A stretch of DNA of 64,000 nucleotides from Georgenia sp. TF02-10 (lineage in GTDB: Bacteria; Actinomycetota; Actinomycetes; Actinomycetales; Actinomycetaceae). Positions 1-8,508 of this stretch are shown piece by piece. The stretch lies in contig NZ_CP094289.1 in the NCBI RefSeq assembly GCF_022759505.1, positions 124,001 through 188,000 of the forward strand. Direction: 5' to 3'. The position numbers and the translations under genes were made by a program. Numbering within the stretch: the stretch's first letter is position 1; every line of letters starts with the position of its first letter. The notes below the pieces were generated by a model. It worked only from the letters and a program-made list of their open reading frames with translations, had not been told where the DNA came from and searched no databases.

Positions 1-307
1 CGGTTCCGTCCGCCGCTGAGGCCTAGGGGGCGGCCGCCCGACGGCGCCACCCGAGCACCACCGCCACCCGCACCACGGCCACCGCACCAGCGTCAGCCAC
101 CGCACCCGTGCGCGCCGATGCGCGCCCGCGGACCCGCACCCACCGACGTCAGGACACCGCCATGCCCCGGCACGACCAGACCTGCGCGCCGCCGGCGCCG
201 CCCTCGCCCGGCGCCGGCGACCGACCCGCAGCCGGCCCCGCGACCGCCGCGGCCCTCCCGCACCCCGCCCACCGTCCGTACCAGCACCACGAGAGGAGGT
301 GACCGTG
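1..307. other. No gene recognised at left edge
   Basis: This stretch is low-complexity, Pro/Arg/Ala-coding in every frame, and no reading frame has a convincing start with a ribosome site or a recognisable protein. The only functional element seen is an AGGAGGT Shine-Dalgarno at 294-300 that serves the small gene starting at 308. Confidence 0.4.
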
Positions 308-454
308 ATGGACATGTGGTTCGAGCTCCACGAGGTCCGATCGGCGGACCTCATCCGTGAGGCCGAGGCCGCCCACGTCCGCCGCGTCCGGCGGCAGGCG
401 CGGCGGCGCACCACGCCGTTCGCCCCGCGCCGGCCGCTGGGCAGCGACCTCTGA
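308..454 (+). CDS. Small basic protein of unknown function (48 aa)
   Basis: A 48-residue frame starts at ATG 308, seven bases after a perfect AGGAGGT ribosome site, which is the strongest such site in the first 2 kb. The product begins MDMWFELHEVRSADLIREAE and ends in an Arg-rich stretch; the N-terminal half should be an amphipathic helix. There is no signal peptide, membrane segment or cysteine. It is followed within 7 bp by a 17-bp hairpin terminator, so it looks like a complete monocistronic unit. The function is not recognised. I call it real because of the ribosome site and the terminator, not because of homology. Confidence 0.6.
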   Translation: MDMWFELHEVRSADLIREAEAAHVRRVRRQARRRTTPFAPRRPLGSDL

Positions 455-460
455 GCCGAG

Positions 461-508
461 CGGAGACGACCTCCGGCACCGGTGACGGTGAGCCGGAGGT
501 CGTCTCCG
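461..508 (+). terminator. 17-bp perfect hairpin terminator
   Basis: The arms 461-477 and 492-508 are exact inverted complements (CGGAGACGACCTCCGGC) with a 14-base loop. The hairpin starts 7 bases after the stop codon of the 48-aa gene. The following bases, TCGTCTTGG, are only weakly T-rich, as is usual for high-GC actinobacteria. It could also stop convergent transcription arriving from the IclR gene. Confidence 0.75.
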
Positions 509-610
509 TCGTCTTGGGCAAGGCGGGCGCCGAGGTCCGACGGGGCACCAGCGACGTCCGCCGGGACGGCGGCGGCCGCGCCCCTTCGGCGTCACGAGCC
601 CCGGAGGGGT

Positions 611-1417
611 TCAGCGCTCCACCGGCACGCCCCGGGGCGGACGGGCGTACCCCAGCGCGCCGGACACCTGGGCCGCCGCCCGCTGCACGACGGGCACCAG
701 CGCGCGCACCCGCTCCATGGGCATGTACGGGCGGGTGGCCGAGACGCTGACGGCCGCGACGATGGCGCCGGACCCGTCCCGGACGGGGCCGGCGACGCAC
801 CGGATGCCGGGCTCGTTCTCCTCCAGGTCGTAGGCGGCACCGCGGCTCGCCGCCCGCGCCATGTCCGCGACGAACTCCGCCACGGTCATCGGCTCGCGGG
901 TGAGGTGCTCGGGCGGGGTGACCGGGGTGTCCTGGACGTACTGCTCCCGCCACCGGTCCGGGGACTCCAGCAGCAGCGCCTTGCCCACGCCCGTGCGGGT
1001 CAGGGGCATGCGGTGACCGATCCGGGAGCGCATCTCGGGCCCGCGGGTCCCGGGCAGCTTGTCGAGGTAGAGCACCTGGCGGTGGTCCTCGACCGCCAGG
1101 TGCACGGTGTCGTGCACCCGCTCGTGCAGCTCGCGCAGCACGGGCGCGGCCACGGTGGTCACCGGGTTGTCGGCGAGCGCCTGGAACCCGAGCTCGATGA
1201 GCGTGGGGCCGAGGGAGTACGTACGCTCCGGCATCGGCCGCAGGTACCCCTGCTGCACCAGCAGCTGGACCAGCCGGTGAGTGGTGCTGCGGCCGATCCC
1301 GGTCGCCGCGGTGATCGCCCGCAGGCTCGTGTGCCCGTGTCCGACGGCGGCGATCACCGCGAGCCCCCGGGCCAGCGTCTGCGTGCCCGGCGGGGTCGGC
1401 TGCTGGTTCTCGGCCAT
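611..1417 (-). CDS. IclR-family transcriptional regulator
   Basis: This 268-aa protein has the IclR architecture: an N-terminal winged helix (residues about 10-70, ending ERTYSLGPTLIELG) and a C-terminal effector domain (about 85-255) with the typical GVGKALL and GIRCVAGPV segments. It is divergent from the galactonate kinase gene with about 70 bp between starts, so it is probably the local regulator of galactonate catabolism; this role is inferred from position. The ATG lies six bases after a TAGCGT -10 box (1424-1429, minus strand), so the mRNA is probably leaderless. The ligand is unknown; galactonate or its phosphorylated 2-keto derivative are the natural candidates. Confidence 0.88.
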   Translation of the reverse strand: MAENQQPTPPGTQTLARGLAVIAAVGHGHTSLRAITAATGIGRSTTHRLVQLLVQQGYLRPMPERTYSLGPTLIELGFQALADNPVTTVAAPVLRELHERVHDTVHLAVEDHRQVLYLDKLPGTRGPEMRSRIGHRMPLTRTGVGKALLLESPDRWREQYVQDTPVTPPEHLTREPMTVAEFVADMARAASRGAAYDLEENEPGIRCVAGPVRDGSGAIVAAVSVSATRPYMPMERVRALVPVVQRAAAQVSGALGYARPPRGVPVER

Positions 1418-1487
1418 CCGAGCACGCTATCCCTATAGTCGGGACGCGCGTGGCAATAACGGGACGCTGCTCCCTAGCGTGGCCGGC
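1418..1487. promoter_or_regulatory. Divergent iclR/dgoK promoter region with direct repeats
   Basis: The same -10 hexamer TAGCGT is present for both genes: at 1424-1429 on the minus strand (6 bases before the IclR ATG) and at 1475-1480 on the plus strand (7 bases before the kinase GTG). Between them CGGGACGC occurs twice as a direct repeat, at 1440-1447 and 1460-1467. The 20-bp spacing (two helical turns) fits a dimeric regulator binding one DNA face. The promoters are read directly from sequence; operator function is inferred. Confidence 0.5.
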
Positions 1488-2498
1488 GTGACGGCAGCAA
1501 CCTCCGCGGACGGCGCGCTGGTCGCGGTCGACTGGGGGACCTCGACCTTCCGCGCCTGGCTCCTCGACCCGCGGGGCCGGGTCCTGGATACCTGCCGCAG
1601 CAGCGACGGCTCACGGGCGGTCGCCGAGACGGTCGCCCCGGACGACGTCGACGGGCGGGCGACGGCGTTCGCGGCGGCGTTCCTCGCCCGGTGCGGGTCC
1701 TGGCTCGCGGCGGCGCCCGGCATCCCGGTGCTCGCCAGCGGGATGGTCGGGTCGAACCACGGCTGGCACGAGGCGGGCTACCTCGACCTGCCGGCCGACC
1801 TCGGGCGGCTCGCCGAGCACCTGGTGAGCCTCGACGTCGGCGGGTCACGCGTGCACATCGTGCCCGGGCTGCGCGCGACGGGCGCGACGCCCGACGTCAT
1901 CCGCGGCGAGGAGGTGCAGGTCCTCGGGGCACTCGCCGGCCTCACCGCCGGCGCCGCCGAGCGGCGCACCGTGCTCCTGCCCGGCACCCACAGCAAGTGG
2001 GTGACCCTGCGCGGGGAGGTCGTCACCGACTTCGTCACGGCGATGACCGGCGAGCTGTTTCACCTGGTGCTGGAGCGGTCGATCATCGCCACCCTGGCCG
2101 CCGAGGCCGCCCCGTCGGGGGCGGACCGGCCGGCGTTCGCCCGCGGCCTGGAGGCCGCCACGGGCCCGGTGGGCCGGCGCGGCCTCGCGGCGGCCCTGTT
2201 CACCGCGCGCACGCTGGTGATGGCGGGCCGGTTGCGTCCCGCGGAGGTACCGGACTACATCTCGGGCCTGCTGGTCGGGGACGAGGTGGCCCACGTCCTG
2301 CCCGGCCTCCCGACGGCGGCCGGCCCGGTGCTCGTGTGCGGCGCGCCGGACCTTGCCGACCGTTACGTCACCGCCCTGGCCCGGCACCACCGCCCCGCCG
2401 TCGTGGCGCCCCAGGACGCCACGGTCACCGGCCTGTGGGCGGTCGCACGGGCCGCCGGCCTGGTCGACCGCCCCGTCGCCACCGCCACGCAGGAGTGA
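1488..2498 (+). CDS. dgoK: 2-dehydro-3-deoxygalactonokinase
   Basis: It phosphorylates 2-keto-3-deoxy-D-galactonate at C6 with ATP, the second step of the De Ley-Doudoroff galactonate pathway. The 336-aa product has the ASKHA-type start [15 protein letters not shown] near residue 12, [12 protein letters not shown] near 85, and the phosphate-binding stretch [12 protein letters not shown] in the middle, all typical of DgoK. I chose GTG 1488 because homology begins right after it and a TAGCGT -10 box lies seven bases upstream; further upstream the frame overlaps the IclR promoter. It is first of three genes (dgoK-dgoA-dgoD) closely spaced on the plus strand. Confidence 0.9.
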   Translation: MTAATSADGALVAVDWGTSTFRAWLLDPRGRVLDTCRSSDGSRAVAETVAPDDVDGRATAFAAAFLARCGSWLAAAPGIPVLASGMVGSNHGWHEAGYLDLPADLGRLAEHLVSLDVGGSRVHIVPGLRATGATPDVIRGEEVQVLGALAGLTAGAAERRTVLLPGTHSKWVTLRGEVVTDFVTAMTGELFHLVLERSIIATLAAEAAPSGADRPAFARGLEAATGPVGRRGLAAALFTARTLVMAGRLRPAEVPDYISGLLVGDEVAHVLPGLPTAAGPVLVCGAPDLADRYVTALARHHRPAVVAPQDATVTGLWAVARAAGLVDRPVATATQE

Positions 2499-2506
2499 GA
2501 GCCGCC

Positions 2507-3202
2507 ATGACACCCCCGACGTCACCGACACCCCCGACATCCATGACGCCCCCGACGCCCCCGGCGTCCGGGCTGATCGCGATCCTGCGCGGGCTGACCC
2601 CGCCCGACGCCGTCGAGATCGGCCGCGCGGTCCTCGAGGCCGGGTTCGATGCCCTCGAGGTGCCGCTGAACTCCCCGGAGCCCTTCGAGTCCATCGCCCG
2701 GCTGCGGGCGGCGCTGCCCGCGGGCACCGCGCTCGGCGCCGGCACCGTGCTGCGCCCGGAGGACGTGGCCCGCGCGGCGGACGCCGGCTCCTCGATCATC
2801 GTGGCGCCGAACACCAGCCCCGCGGTCATCGCCGCCGCCGTCGCCCGCGGCCTGCGCGCCTACCCGGGCGTGGCCACCGCGACGGAGGCCTTCACCGCCG
2901 TCGGCGCCGGGGCCACCAGCCTGAAGATCTTCCCCGCCGACCTGGTCGGGATCACCGGCATGCGGGCGTGGCGCAGCGTGCTGCCGCCCGAGGTCGAGCT
3001 GCTGCCCGTCGGCGGCGTGGACGCCGCCAACCTCGCCGACTGGGCGCGCGCCGGCGCCGGCGGGGCGGGCATCGGCTCGGCCCTCTACCGCCCGGGCGAC
3101 GACGCCGCCACCGTCCACGCGCGGGCGGTGGCGATGCGGGCCGCCTGGGACGACGGACGAACGCACCGCTCGCCGTCGCCGTCGGCCGCCGACGGCCCCT
3201 GA
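2507..3202 (+). CDS. dgoA: 2-dehydro-3-deoxy-6-phosphogalactonate aldolase
   Basis: This class I (Schiff base) aldolase cleaves 2-keto-3-deoxy-6-phosphogalactonate to pyruvate and glyceraldehyde 3-phosphate. Visible family elements are [14 protein letters not shown] (acidic active-site residue), GAGTVL, and TSLKIFPAD, which carries the Schiff-base lysine. The first 12 residues are a Thr-Pro repeat ([10 protein letters not shown]) absent from the family; an alternative ATG at 2543 would give a more usual length of about 219 aa. AGGAG at 2491-2495 overlaps the dgoK stop and suits the upstream start, so translation is probably coupled to dgoK. Confidence 0.9.
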   Translation: MTPPTSPTPPTSMTPPTPPASGLIAILRGLTPPDAVEIGRAVLEAGFDALEVPLNSPEPFESIARLRAALPAGTALGAGTVLRPEDVARAADAGSSIIVAPNTSPAVIAAAVARGLRAYPGVATATEAFTAVGAGATSLKIFPADLVGITGMRAWRSVLPPEVELLPVGGVDAANLADWARAGAGGAGIGSALYRPGDDAATVHARAVAMRAAWDDGRTHRSPSPSAADGP

Positions 3203-3264
3203 CCGCCCGACCGGGCGCAGCCGCCCCGCCCCGACACCTCCCGCACCCGAGACGAAGGACCCCC

Positions 3265-4413
3265 GTGAAGATCACGTCAGTGACGACCTACCTCGTCCCG
3301 CCGCGCTGGCTGTTCTGCAAGATCGAGACCGACACCGGCGTGACCGGCTGGGGCGAGCCGGTCCTGGAGGGGCGCGCCGCCTCGGTCGCCGCCGTCGTCG
3401 ACGAGCTCGCGGACTACCTCGTCGGGCGGGACCCGCGCCGGATCGAGGACCTGTGGACGGTGATGTACCGCGGCGGGTTCTACCGCGGCGGCGGGCTGCT
3501 GATGAGCGCCATCGCCGGGATCGACCAGGCGCTGTGGGACATCAAGGGCAAGGCGCTCGGCGTGCCGGTGCACGAGATGCTCGGCGGCCGGCTGCGCGAC
3601 CGGATCAACGTCTACTCCTGGATCGGCGGGGACCGGCCGGCCGAGACCGCCGCCGACGCCCGGCGGGCCGCCGACCGCGGGTTCACCGCGGTGAAGATGA
3701 ACGGGCCCGCCGAGCTGCAGTACATCGACTCCCGGGACAAGGTCGAGCTGGTCGTGGCCAACGTCCAGGCGGTCCGGGAGGCGGTCGGCCCGGACGTGGG
3801 CATCGCGGTGGACTTCCACGGCCGGGTGCACCGGCCGATGGCCAAGGTCCTGATCGCGGCGCTCGAGCCGTACCACCTCATGTTCATCGAGGAACCGGTC
3901 CTCACCGAGCACGTCGACGGCGTGGCGGACGTCCTGCGCGGCTCGGGGACGCCGATCGCGCTCGGCGAGCGGCTGTACTCCCGGTGGGACTTCAAGCACG
4001 TCATCACCTCCGGCGTCGTCGACGTCATCCAGCCCGACCTCTCCCACGCGGGCGGCATCACCGAGGTGCGCAAGATCGCGGCGATGGCCGAGGCCTACGA
4101 CATCGCGCTCGCCCCGCACTGCCCGCTCGGCCCGATCGCGCTGGCCGCGTGCCTGCAGGTCGACGCCGTCAGCTACAACGCCGTCATCCAGGAGCAGTCG
4201 CTGGGGATCCACTACAACACCTCCAACGACCTGCTCGACTACCTCGTGGACCCCACCGTCTTCGACTACCACGACGGCGCGGTCGAGATCCCGTCCGGCC
4301 CGGGCCTGGGTATCGAGGTCAACGAGGACTACGTCCTGGAGCGGGCGGCGGAGTCCCACCGGTGGCGCAACCCGGTGTGGCGCCACGCGGACGGGTCCGT
4401 GGCCGAGTGGTGA
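3265..4413 (+). CDS. dgoD: D-galactonate dehydratase
   Basis: An enolase-superfamily enzyme that dehydrates D-galactonate to 2-keto-3-deoxygalactonate, the first step of the pathway. From GTG 3265 it is 382 aa, the same length as E. coli DgoD. The active-site residues fall at the E. coli positions: D183 and H185 in VDFHGR, E209 in FIEEPV, E235 in GERLYSRW and H285 in APHCPLG. This supports both the start codon and a functional galactonate dehydratase rather than another acid-sugar dehydratase. It closes the dgo operon; the transporter that should follow is broken. Confidence 0.95.
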   Translation: MKITSVTTYLVPPRWLFCKIETDTGVTGWGEPVLEGRAASVAAVVDELADYLVGRDPRRIEDLWTVMYRGGFYRGGGLLMSAIAGIDQALWDIKGKALGVPVHEMLGGRLRDRINVYSWIGGDRPAETAADARRAADRGFTAVKMNGPAELQYIDSRDKVELVVANVQAVREAVGPDVGIAVDFHGRVHRPMAKVLIAALEPYHLMFIEEPVLTEHVDGVADVLRGSGTPIALGERLYSRWDFKHVITSGVVDVIQPDLSHAGGITEVRKIAAMAEAYDIALAPHCPLGPIALAACLQVDAVSYNAVIQEQSLGIHYNTSNDLLDYLVDPTVFDYHDGAVEIPSGPGLGIEVNEDYVLERAAESHRWRNPVWRHADGSVAEW

Positions 4414-4442
4414 CCGCCGCCGTCGGCCGAGGCTGACGCGCC

Positions 4443-4460
4443 GCTGGCCCGGGGGCCAGC
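4443..4460 (+). terminator. Possible terminator after dgoD
   Basis: GCTGGCCC and GGGCCAGC form a perfect 8-bp palindrome separated by two bases, 30 bp after the dgoD stop. The loop is very short and there is no T-run, so its activity as a terminator is uncertain. Confidence 0.3.
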
Positions 4461-4469
4461 GAGACCAGG

Positions 4470-4795
4470 CCCGGAGCTCGAAGCCCAGGTCCGCCGGCCT
4501 CATCCTGAACCTGCACCGCACCGCCGGCATCGACGGCTGGCGCTGGCTGTTCCTCCTCGAGCGCATCCCCGCCGTGCTCCTTGGCATCCCCGCCGTGCTG
4601 ATCGCCCTGTACGTGCTGTTCCGGCTGCCCGAGCGGCCCAGCACCGTCTCGTGGTTCACGCCGAGGAGAGCAGGTGGCCCACCGGCACCATCGCCGGCGA
4701 GACGGCCTTGTCGCAGATCTGGGACTCCCTGCCGTGGTAGCGGGCGCTGGGCAACCCGACGGTGCTCGGCCTGGCGGCCGTGCTCAGGCTTTCGG
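4470..4795 (+). pseudogene. MFS transporter fragment (sugar-acid permease, middle part)
   Basis: The frame around 4500-4660 encodes GLILNLHRTAGIDGWRWLFL, then ERIPAVLLG and LFRLPERPSTVSWFTP, the conserved central region of ACS-family MFS permeases such as galactonate and hexuronate transporters. A second piece in another frame (ETALSQIWDSLPW, stop at 4738-4740, RALGNPTVLGLAAVL) continues the same protein. The first roughly 150 residues are missing, one frameshift and one in-frame stop are visible, and the C-terminus lies at 8171-8451. It was probably the dgo operon's own permease. No function is expected from this remnant. Confidence 0.75.
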
Positions 4796-4870
4796 CACCA
4801 TCGGCGTCACCGGGCGCGACGACGACGTCGTGCGCAGGCCACACCACCCCTTCGCTGCCCGGCCGTGCAG

Positions 4871-4882
4871 TACCCTTTGCGC
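4871..4882 (+). promoter_or_regulatory. Leaderless promoter of the P-loop ATPase gene
   Basis: TACCCT at 4871-4876 matches the actinobacterial TANNNT -10 consensus, and the ATG of the ATPase gene follows after six bases. No ribosome site is present, so transcription and translation probably start at the same base. Confidence 0.5.
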
Positions 4883-6454
4883 ATGGCGGCGACGGACAAG
4901 CGCTCGGTGATCGAGGACATCACTTTCGGTGGCCGCACCGCGGAGGAGGAATCCGAGCATCTCGCGCGCTACTTCGTCGAGACCGAGCAGTGGCGCAAGG
5001 TCTGGCAGGACGAGGTCGACATCGTCTTCGCGCCCAAGGGTGGCGGCAAGAGCGCTATCTACAGCATGCTCGTGTCGCGCGAGGACGAGCTGTTCGACCG
5101 GAGCATCGTGCTCGTACCTGGTGAAAATCCGACTGGTGCGACAGCATTCGAGCCCATCCAGATCGCACCTCCGACTAGCGAAACCGAGTTTATCCAGATC
5201 TGGAGGCTCTACTTCCTCGTTCTACTTGTCGAGGAGCTTGAGCGTTACGACGTCCAGTCCGTCGGGCTCCGCACGGTCCGTCAGGCTCTCGCGTCCATCG
5301 GGCTCACGGAGGGGACGAAGGTCAAACGAACCATCATCATGCGAGTGCGTGAAGCGCTTCACAGGTTCTTCCCTGAGAGCGTCGAGGCAGGGATGAGCGT
5401 CGACCCGACCACCGGCACTCCTACTGGCTTCACCGCAAAGGTCACCTTCGACGAACCCTCTATCGAGCAGGAGCAGGCGGGGATGCTCTCCGTCGATCGC
5501 CTCTACGAAACGGTGAACGACGTTCTGGTTGAGCAGAACCTTCGCGTCTGGCTTATCCTGGACCGGCTCGACGTCGCGTTCACAGCCTCGCCGGAACTCG
5601 AGGCCAACGCTCTGCGGGCATTGTTCAGGGTCTATCGGCTGATCGAGCCGCTCGGACAACTGCGGCTGAAGATCTTCCTCCGCAGCGACATCTGGGCGGA
5701 GATCACGGCCGGCGGCTTCCGCGAAACAAGCCATATCACTCGCGACATGAACCTCCACTGGAACCGAGCGAACCTCCTGAAACTCATCGTTCAACGAGTC
5801 ATCCAGAGCGATCTCCTCGTTCGAGAACTTAGCGCCGACGCGGCGCACGTGATCGCGTCGTCCGTCGCACAGCAGGAACTGTTCGATCGCGTCTTCCCCC
5901 GGCAGGTGGACGCCGGATCGAACAAGCCCGCGACGTTCGACTGGGCACTATCTCGAACAGAGGACGGCAAGAAGGTTGCCGCCCCGCGTGAACTCATTCA
6001 CCTGTTCACCACGGTGCGAGACCGCCAGCTCGGACGGATCGACACTGGGCAGGCAGCCATCGCTGAGGGCGTCTACTTCGAGTCGCAGGCGTTCCGCGAC
6101 GCGCACCCCGAGGTGTCGGAAACTCGACTGCAGAAGACGATCTACCCCGAGTATCCGTGGCTCAAGGACTGGCTCGAGGCGCTCCGCGGACAGCGCACGC
6201 TACAGGACGTAGTGAGTCTCGAAGCCCTCTGGGGGACGGTCCGCGTGGATACCGAAGAGCGAATCCGTCGTCTCGTCGACGTCGGGTTCTTCGAGCAACG
6301 TGGGTCCGTCGCAGAGCGCACCTACTGGGTACCGTTCCTCTACCGCCCTGCGCTCGAGATGGTGCAGGGTGCCGCGGACGGCCTGCGTGACAGGATCGGC
6401 GCATCGAGCGACGTCGAGGACGAGGATTCGTCTCAGGTTGGTGCTGCGCGCTAG
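4883..6454 (+). CDS. P-loop ATPase, Sll1717-like family
   Basis: The 523-aa product has an early Walker A motif, APKGGGKSAIYSML (about residues 51-64), and a Walker B-like strand VWLILDRLDVAF near residue 230. Its opening (FGGRTAEEESEHLARYFVET) matches the layout of STAND/Sll1717-type ATPases, which often lie in defence islands. There is no membrane segment or recognisable nuclease domain. Base composition is visibly less GC-rich and codon use less biased than in the neighbours, indicating transfer. It sits with a toxin-antitoxin pair inside a disrupted transporter gene. The biochemical role is unknown; a stand-alone anti-phage ATPase is my inference. Start chosen from the homology boundary and the -10 box. 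Confidence 0.72.
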   Translation: MAATDKRSVIEDITFGGRTAEEESEHLARYFVETEQWRKVWQDEVDIVFAPKGGGKSAIYSMLVSREDELFDRSIVLVPGENPTGATAFEPIQIAPPTSETEFIQIWRLYFLVLLVEELERYDVQSVGLRTVRQALASIGLTEGTKVKRTIIMRVREALHRFFPESVEAGMSVDPTTGTPTGFTAKVTFDEPSIEQEQAGMLSVDRLYETVNDVLVEQNLRVWLILDRLDVAFTASPELEANALRALFRVYRLIEPLGQLRLKIFLRSDIWAEITAGGFRETSHITRDMNLHWNRANLLKLIVQRVIQSDLLVRELSADAAHVIASSVAQQELFDRVFPRQVDAGSNKPATFDWALSRTEDGKKVAAPRELIHLFTTVRDRQLGRIDTGQAAIAEGVYFESQAFRDAHPEVSETRLQKTIYPEYPWLKDWLEALRGQRTLQDVVSLEALWGTVRVDTEERIRRLVDVGFFEQRGSVAERTYWVPFLYRPALEMVQGAADGLRDRIGASSDVEDEDSSQVGAAR

Positions 6455-6496
6455 CAGCTCAGTACGAGAATCCCGGCACGGTCGTTCAGCGGCCCG

Positions 6497-7525
6497 TCAA
6501 CGCCCGCGCCCTTCCACCCCGGAGCGTCCACCGCTCGGGCGCGCTGGACGGGCTTGTGGAGTCGGGAAGCTCGCGCGTGCGTTGCGTGCGGCGTCCGCGG
6601 CACGTCGGTCGACGAGGGCGCGACCTTGCCCGCGGACCTGATCCACCTCGATGACCTGCGGGCGGTCGCCGGCGGGGGTCCAGTATCGGCGTAAGCTCGT
6701 GACGTTTCCACACTCGCGCGCGACGCGTTCGGCGGACTCCTGGGAGATGGCGCGGGCGTCCTCCCCCGCGTACACGCTGCGCGCGTAGTCCTCGGGGACC
6801 CATCGGCCGCCGTGGCGGTACTCCGGGTCCCCCTCCAGCGCCTTCGTGTAGGCGCTGCGCCAGCGTTGGGCGATCCTGGCGGCGGAGACGTCGTAGGGCA
6901 CCTCGACGTCGACGACGTCGACGCGGTAGCCGGCGCGCTCGAGCGTGCGGCCGAGCTCGACGGCGGCTTCCGGCTTGGACAGGACCGAGTCGATGACGAC
7001 GTTGGTCCCGGCGCGGATCGCTTCCTCGCGCACGACCTTGGCCAACGCGGATGACTCTTCGTGCACGAGGGCGGCGAAGTCCAGCGGGAAGAAACGCTCC
7101 CCCTGTGCCTCGAGCTCACGCACCGCGGGCGGCTTGATGAACGTCTCGTAGGACCCGTCGGCCGCGGCCGCGTCCAGGAGCTGGGTCTTGATTTCGTCCG
7201 GGTCGACCTCGAGCCACTGGCGCCGGCCGTCGGTGCCGGGCGCGCCGATCAGCTCGTCCAGGATCCGTGACTTGCCGGCTCCGGGTGGGCCGGCGAGAAC
7301 GATGGCGCGCTTGTCGTGCGCGACCTCGTTCTCCATCGTCTCGCGGTAACCCTGGAGGATCTGCTGGTGCAGTTCCTCGCGCATCGGGGTAGGCATCCCG
7401 GGGGTGAAGAACCAGGCCGGGTTCGCCACGGTAGCGTGCGGGCTCTCGCGCGACAGTGGCGCGCCGGGTGCCGACAGGGCCCGGACGGTCTGGGCATGGC
7501 GGTCAACTTCGGCGGCCGTCGTCAC
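6497..7525 (-). CDS. Zeta/PezT-like toxin kinase
   Basis: The 342-aa product carries a P-loop, LAGPPGAGKSRILDEL (about residues 60-75), followed by WLEVDPDEIKTQLL and NVVIDSVLS, the arrangement of zeta toxins, which phosphorylate UDP-N-acetylhexosamines and block cell-wall synthesis. The start is GTG 7525, overlapping the upstream HTH gene stop by four bases (GTGA), so the two are translationally coupled as in PezAT-type modules. The last 50 residues are Arg/Pro-rich and probably dispensable. It converges with the P-loop ATPase gene with 42 bp between stops. Substrate and toxicity are inferred from family. Confidence 0.82.
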   Translation of the reverse strand: MTTAAEVDRHAQTVRALSAPGAPLSRESPHATVANPAWFFTPGMPTPMREELHQQILQGYRETMENEVAHDKRAIVLAGPPGAGKSRILDELIGAPGTDGRRQWLEVDPDEIKTQLLDAAAADGSYETFIKPPAVRELEAQGERFFPLDFAALVHEESSALAKVVREEAIRAGTNVVIDSVLSKPEAAVELGRTLERAGYRVDVVDVEVPYDVSAARIAQRWRSAYTKALEGDPEYRHGGRWVPEDYARSVYAGEDARAISQESAERVARECGNVTSLRRYWTPAGDRPQVIEVDQVRGQGRALVDRRAADAARNARASFPTPQARPARPSGGRSGVEGRGR

Positions 7526-8004
7526 GTCCTGTGAGCCTGGGTCGTCTGGTGCGCCTGCCCGACGGCGACATACATGCCCTGGTCGATCAGGCCCTCGCGG
7601 TAGGCGCGCACGACCTCCTCGAGCGTGTGCGTCCCGGGCGCGTCGACGACCAGGGCGTCGTACCCGTCGGTGCGCGCGATCGGGTCGTACGGCCAGCGCA
7701 CGAGCTCGTCGAGCGCGCGGTCGCGGTCCAGCTCCCCCGCGGCGTACCGCTGCGCGATCTCGTACGGGTTCGCGCCGGAGAACCCGGGACGGACGTCGTC
7801 CACGGCTCGCGCAGTCTTGAGGGCCTGGCTGACAGCGGACTGCGACACGTGCAGCTCGGCGGCGAGTTCGCTCTGCGTCATCCGGGCGGCGAGGGCGCGC
7901 AGCGTGCGCTGGTAGGACAGGTCCGTGACCGATCGCCGGCTGCGCAGGCGTCGCAGGTCCTCCACGGTGGGCTGATCGATGGTAGATATGCTCACCACCT
8001 CCAT
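7522..8004 (-). CDS. HTH antitoxin of the zeta toxin module
   Basis: A 160-aa protein with a clear helix-turn-helix, MTQSELAAELHVSQSAVSQA (about residues 42-61), and an acidic C-terminal half (about 70-150) likely to bind the toxin. It precedes the zeta-like kinase with a GTGA overlap, the order expected of a PezA-like antitoxin that also represses its promoter. A TATAAG -10 element (8016-8021, minus strand) lies 11 bases before this ATG. A nearby out-of-frame ATG at 8009 and the GGAGG inside the first codons make the exact start uncertain. Confidence 0.75.
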   Translation of the reverse strand: MEVVSISTIDQPTVEDLRRLRSRRSVTDLSYQRTLRALAARMTQSELAAELHVSQSAVSQALKTARAVDDVRPGFSGANPYEIAQRYAAGELDRDRALDELVRWPYDPIARTDGYDALVVDAPGTHTLEEVVRAYREGLIDQGMYVAVGQAHQTTQAHRT

Positions 8005-8015
8005 TCATTAGGCAC

Positions 8016-8021
8016 CTTATA
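8016..8021 (-). promoter_or_regulatory. -10 element of toxin-antitoxin operon
   Basis: Minus-strand TATAAG, unusually AT-rich for this window, lies 11 bases before the antitoxin start. The predicted transcript would have almost no leader. No convincing -35 box was found. Confidence 0.45.
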
Positions 8022-8170
8022 TCGCCAGGTGGGCGTCGGCGCTCGCGCAGTTCCGCCACGTCGCCGGGCGTGACGTCGGCCAGGGGCTCCCGCCGGCATG
8101 GTGCCGCACCCGGACACCGGCACGATGGCGGACCCGGTACGGCGGATCGCCTCGACGTCCAGGGCACCGC

Positions 8171-8451
8171 GACGAACGCGACCCGCACACCGCCCAGGAT
8201 GCATCCACGGCTGCGTCCATCGCGTTCATCAACACCGTCGCGAACTTCGTCGGCATGGGCCTGCCGCCCATCCTCGGCCGGCTCAAGGACGCCTCGGGCA
8301 CGTACGACTCGGGGCTGTGGATCATCGGGATCGCCCTCGCCGTCGGCGGCGTGGTCGGCATCCTTATCACCCGGCGGCGACGGCCGATCCCGGCCCCACC
8401 ACCGACGAGCCGGCGGCCACCGCGCCCGTCCAGGCCGAGCGGGAGCCGTGA
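8171..8451 (+). pseudogene. MFS transporter fragment (C-terminal part)
   Basis: The frame from about 8190 reads DASTAASIAFINTVANFVGM, then GLPPILGRLKDASGTYDSGL and WIIGIALAVGGVVGI. This is the last two transmembrane helices of an ACS-type MFS permease, the same family as the fragment at 4470-4795. A frameshift near 8385 would be needed to reach the stop at 8449-8451 (ending PVQAEREP). The two fragments flank the ATPase/toxin block in the same orientation, so one ancestral permease gene was broken by the insertion. The central part between them is lost. Confidence 0.75.
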
Positions 8452-8508
8452 GACTCGCCCGGTGCGACCTCAGGCGTGCCGGCGCCCTAGATCGTCGGGC
8501 GAATCAGG

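Noticed and set aside
4883-6454. ATPase read as fused to the MFS fragment from ATG 4574
   Set aside because: The frame happens to stay open, but the linking text is Arg-rich nonsense and a promoter sits directly before ATG 4883.
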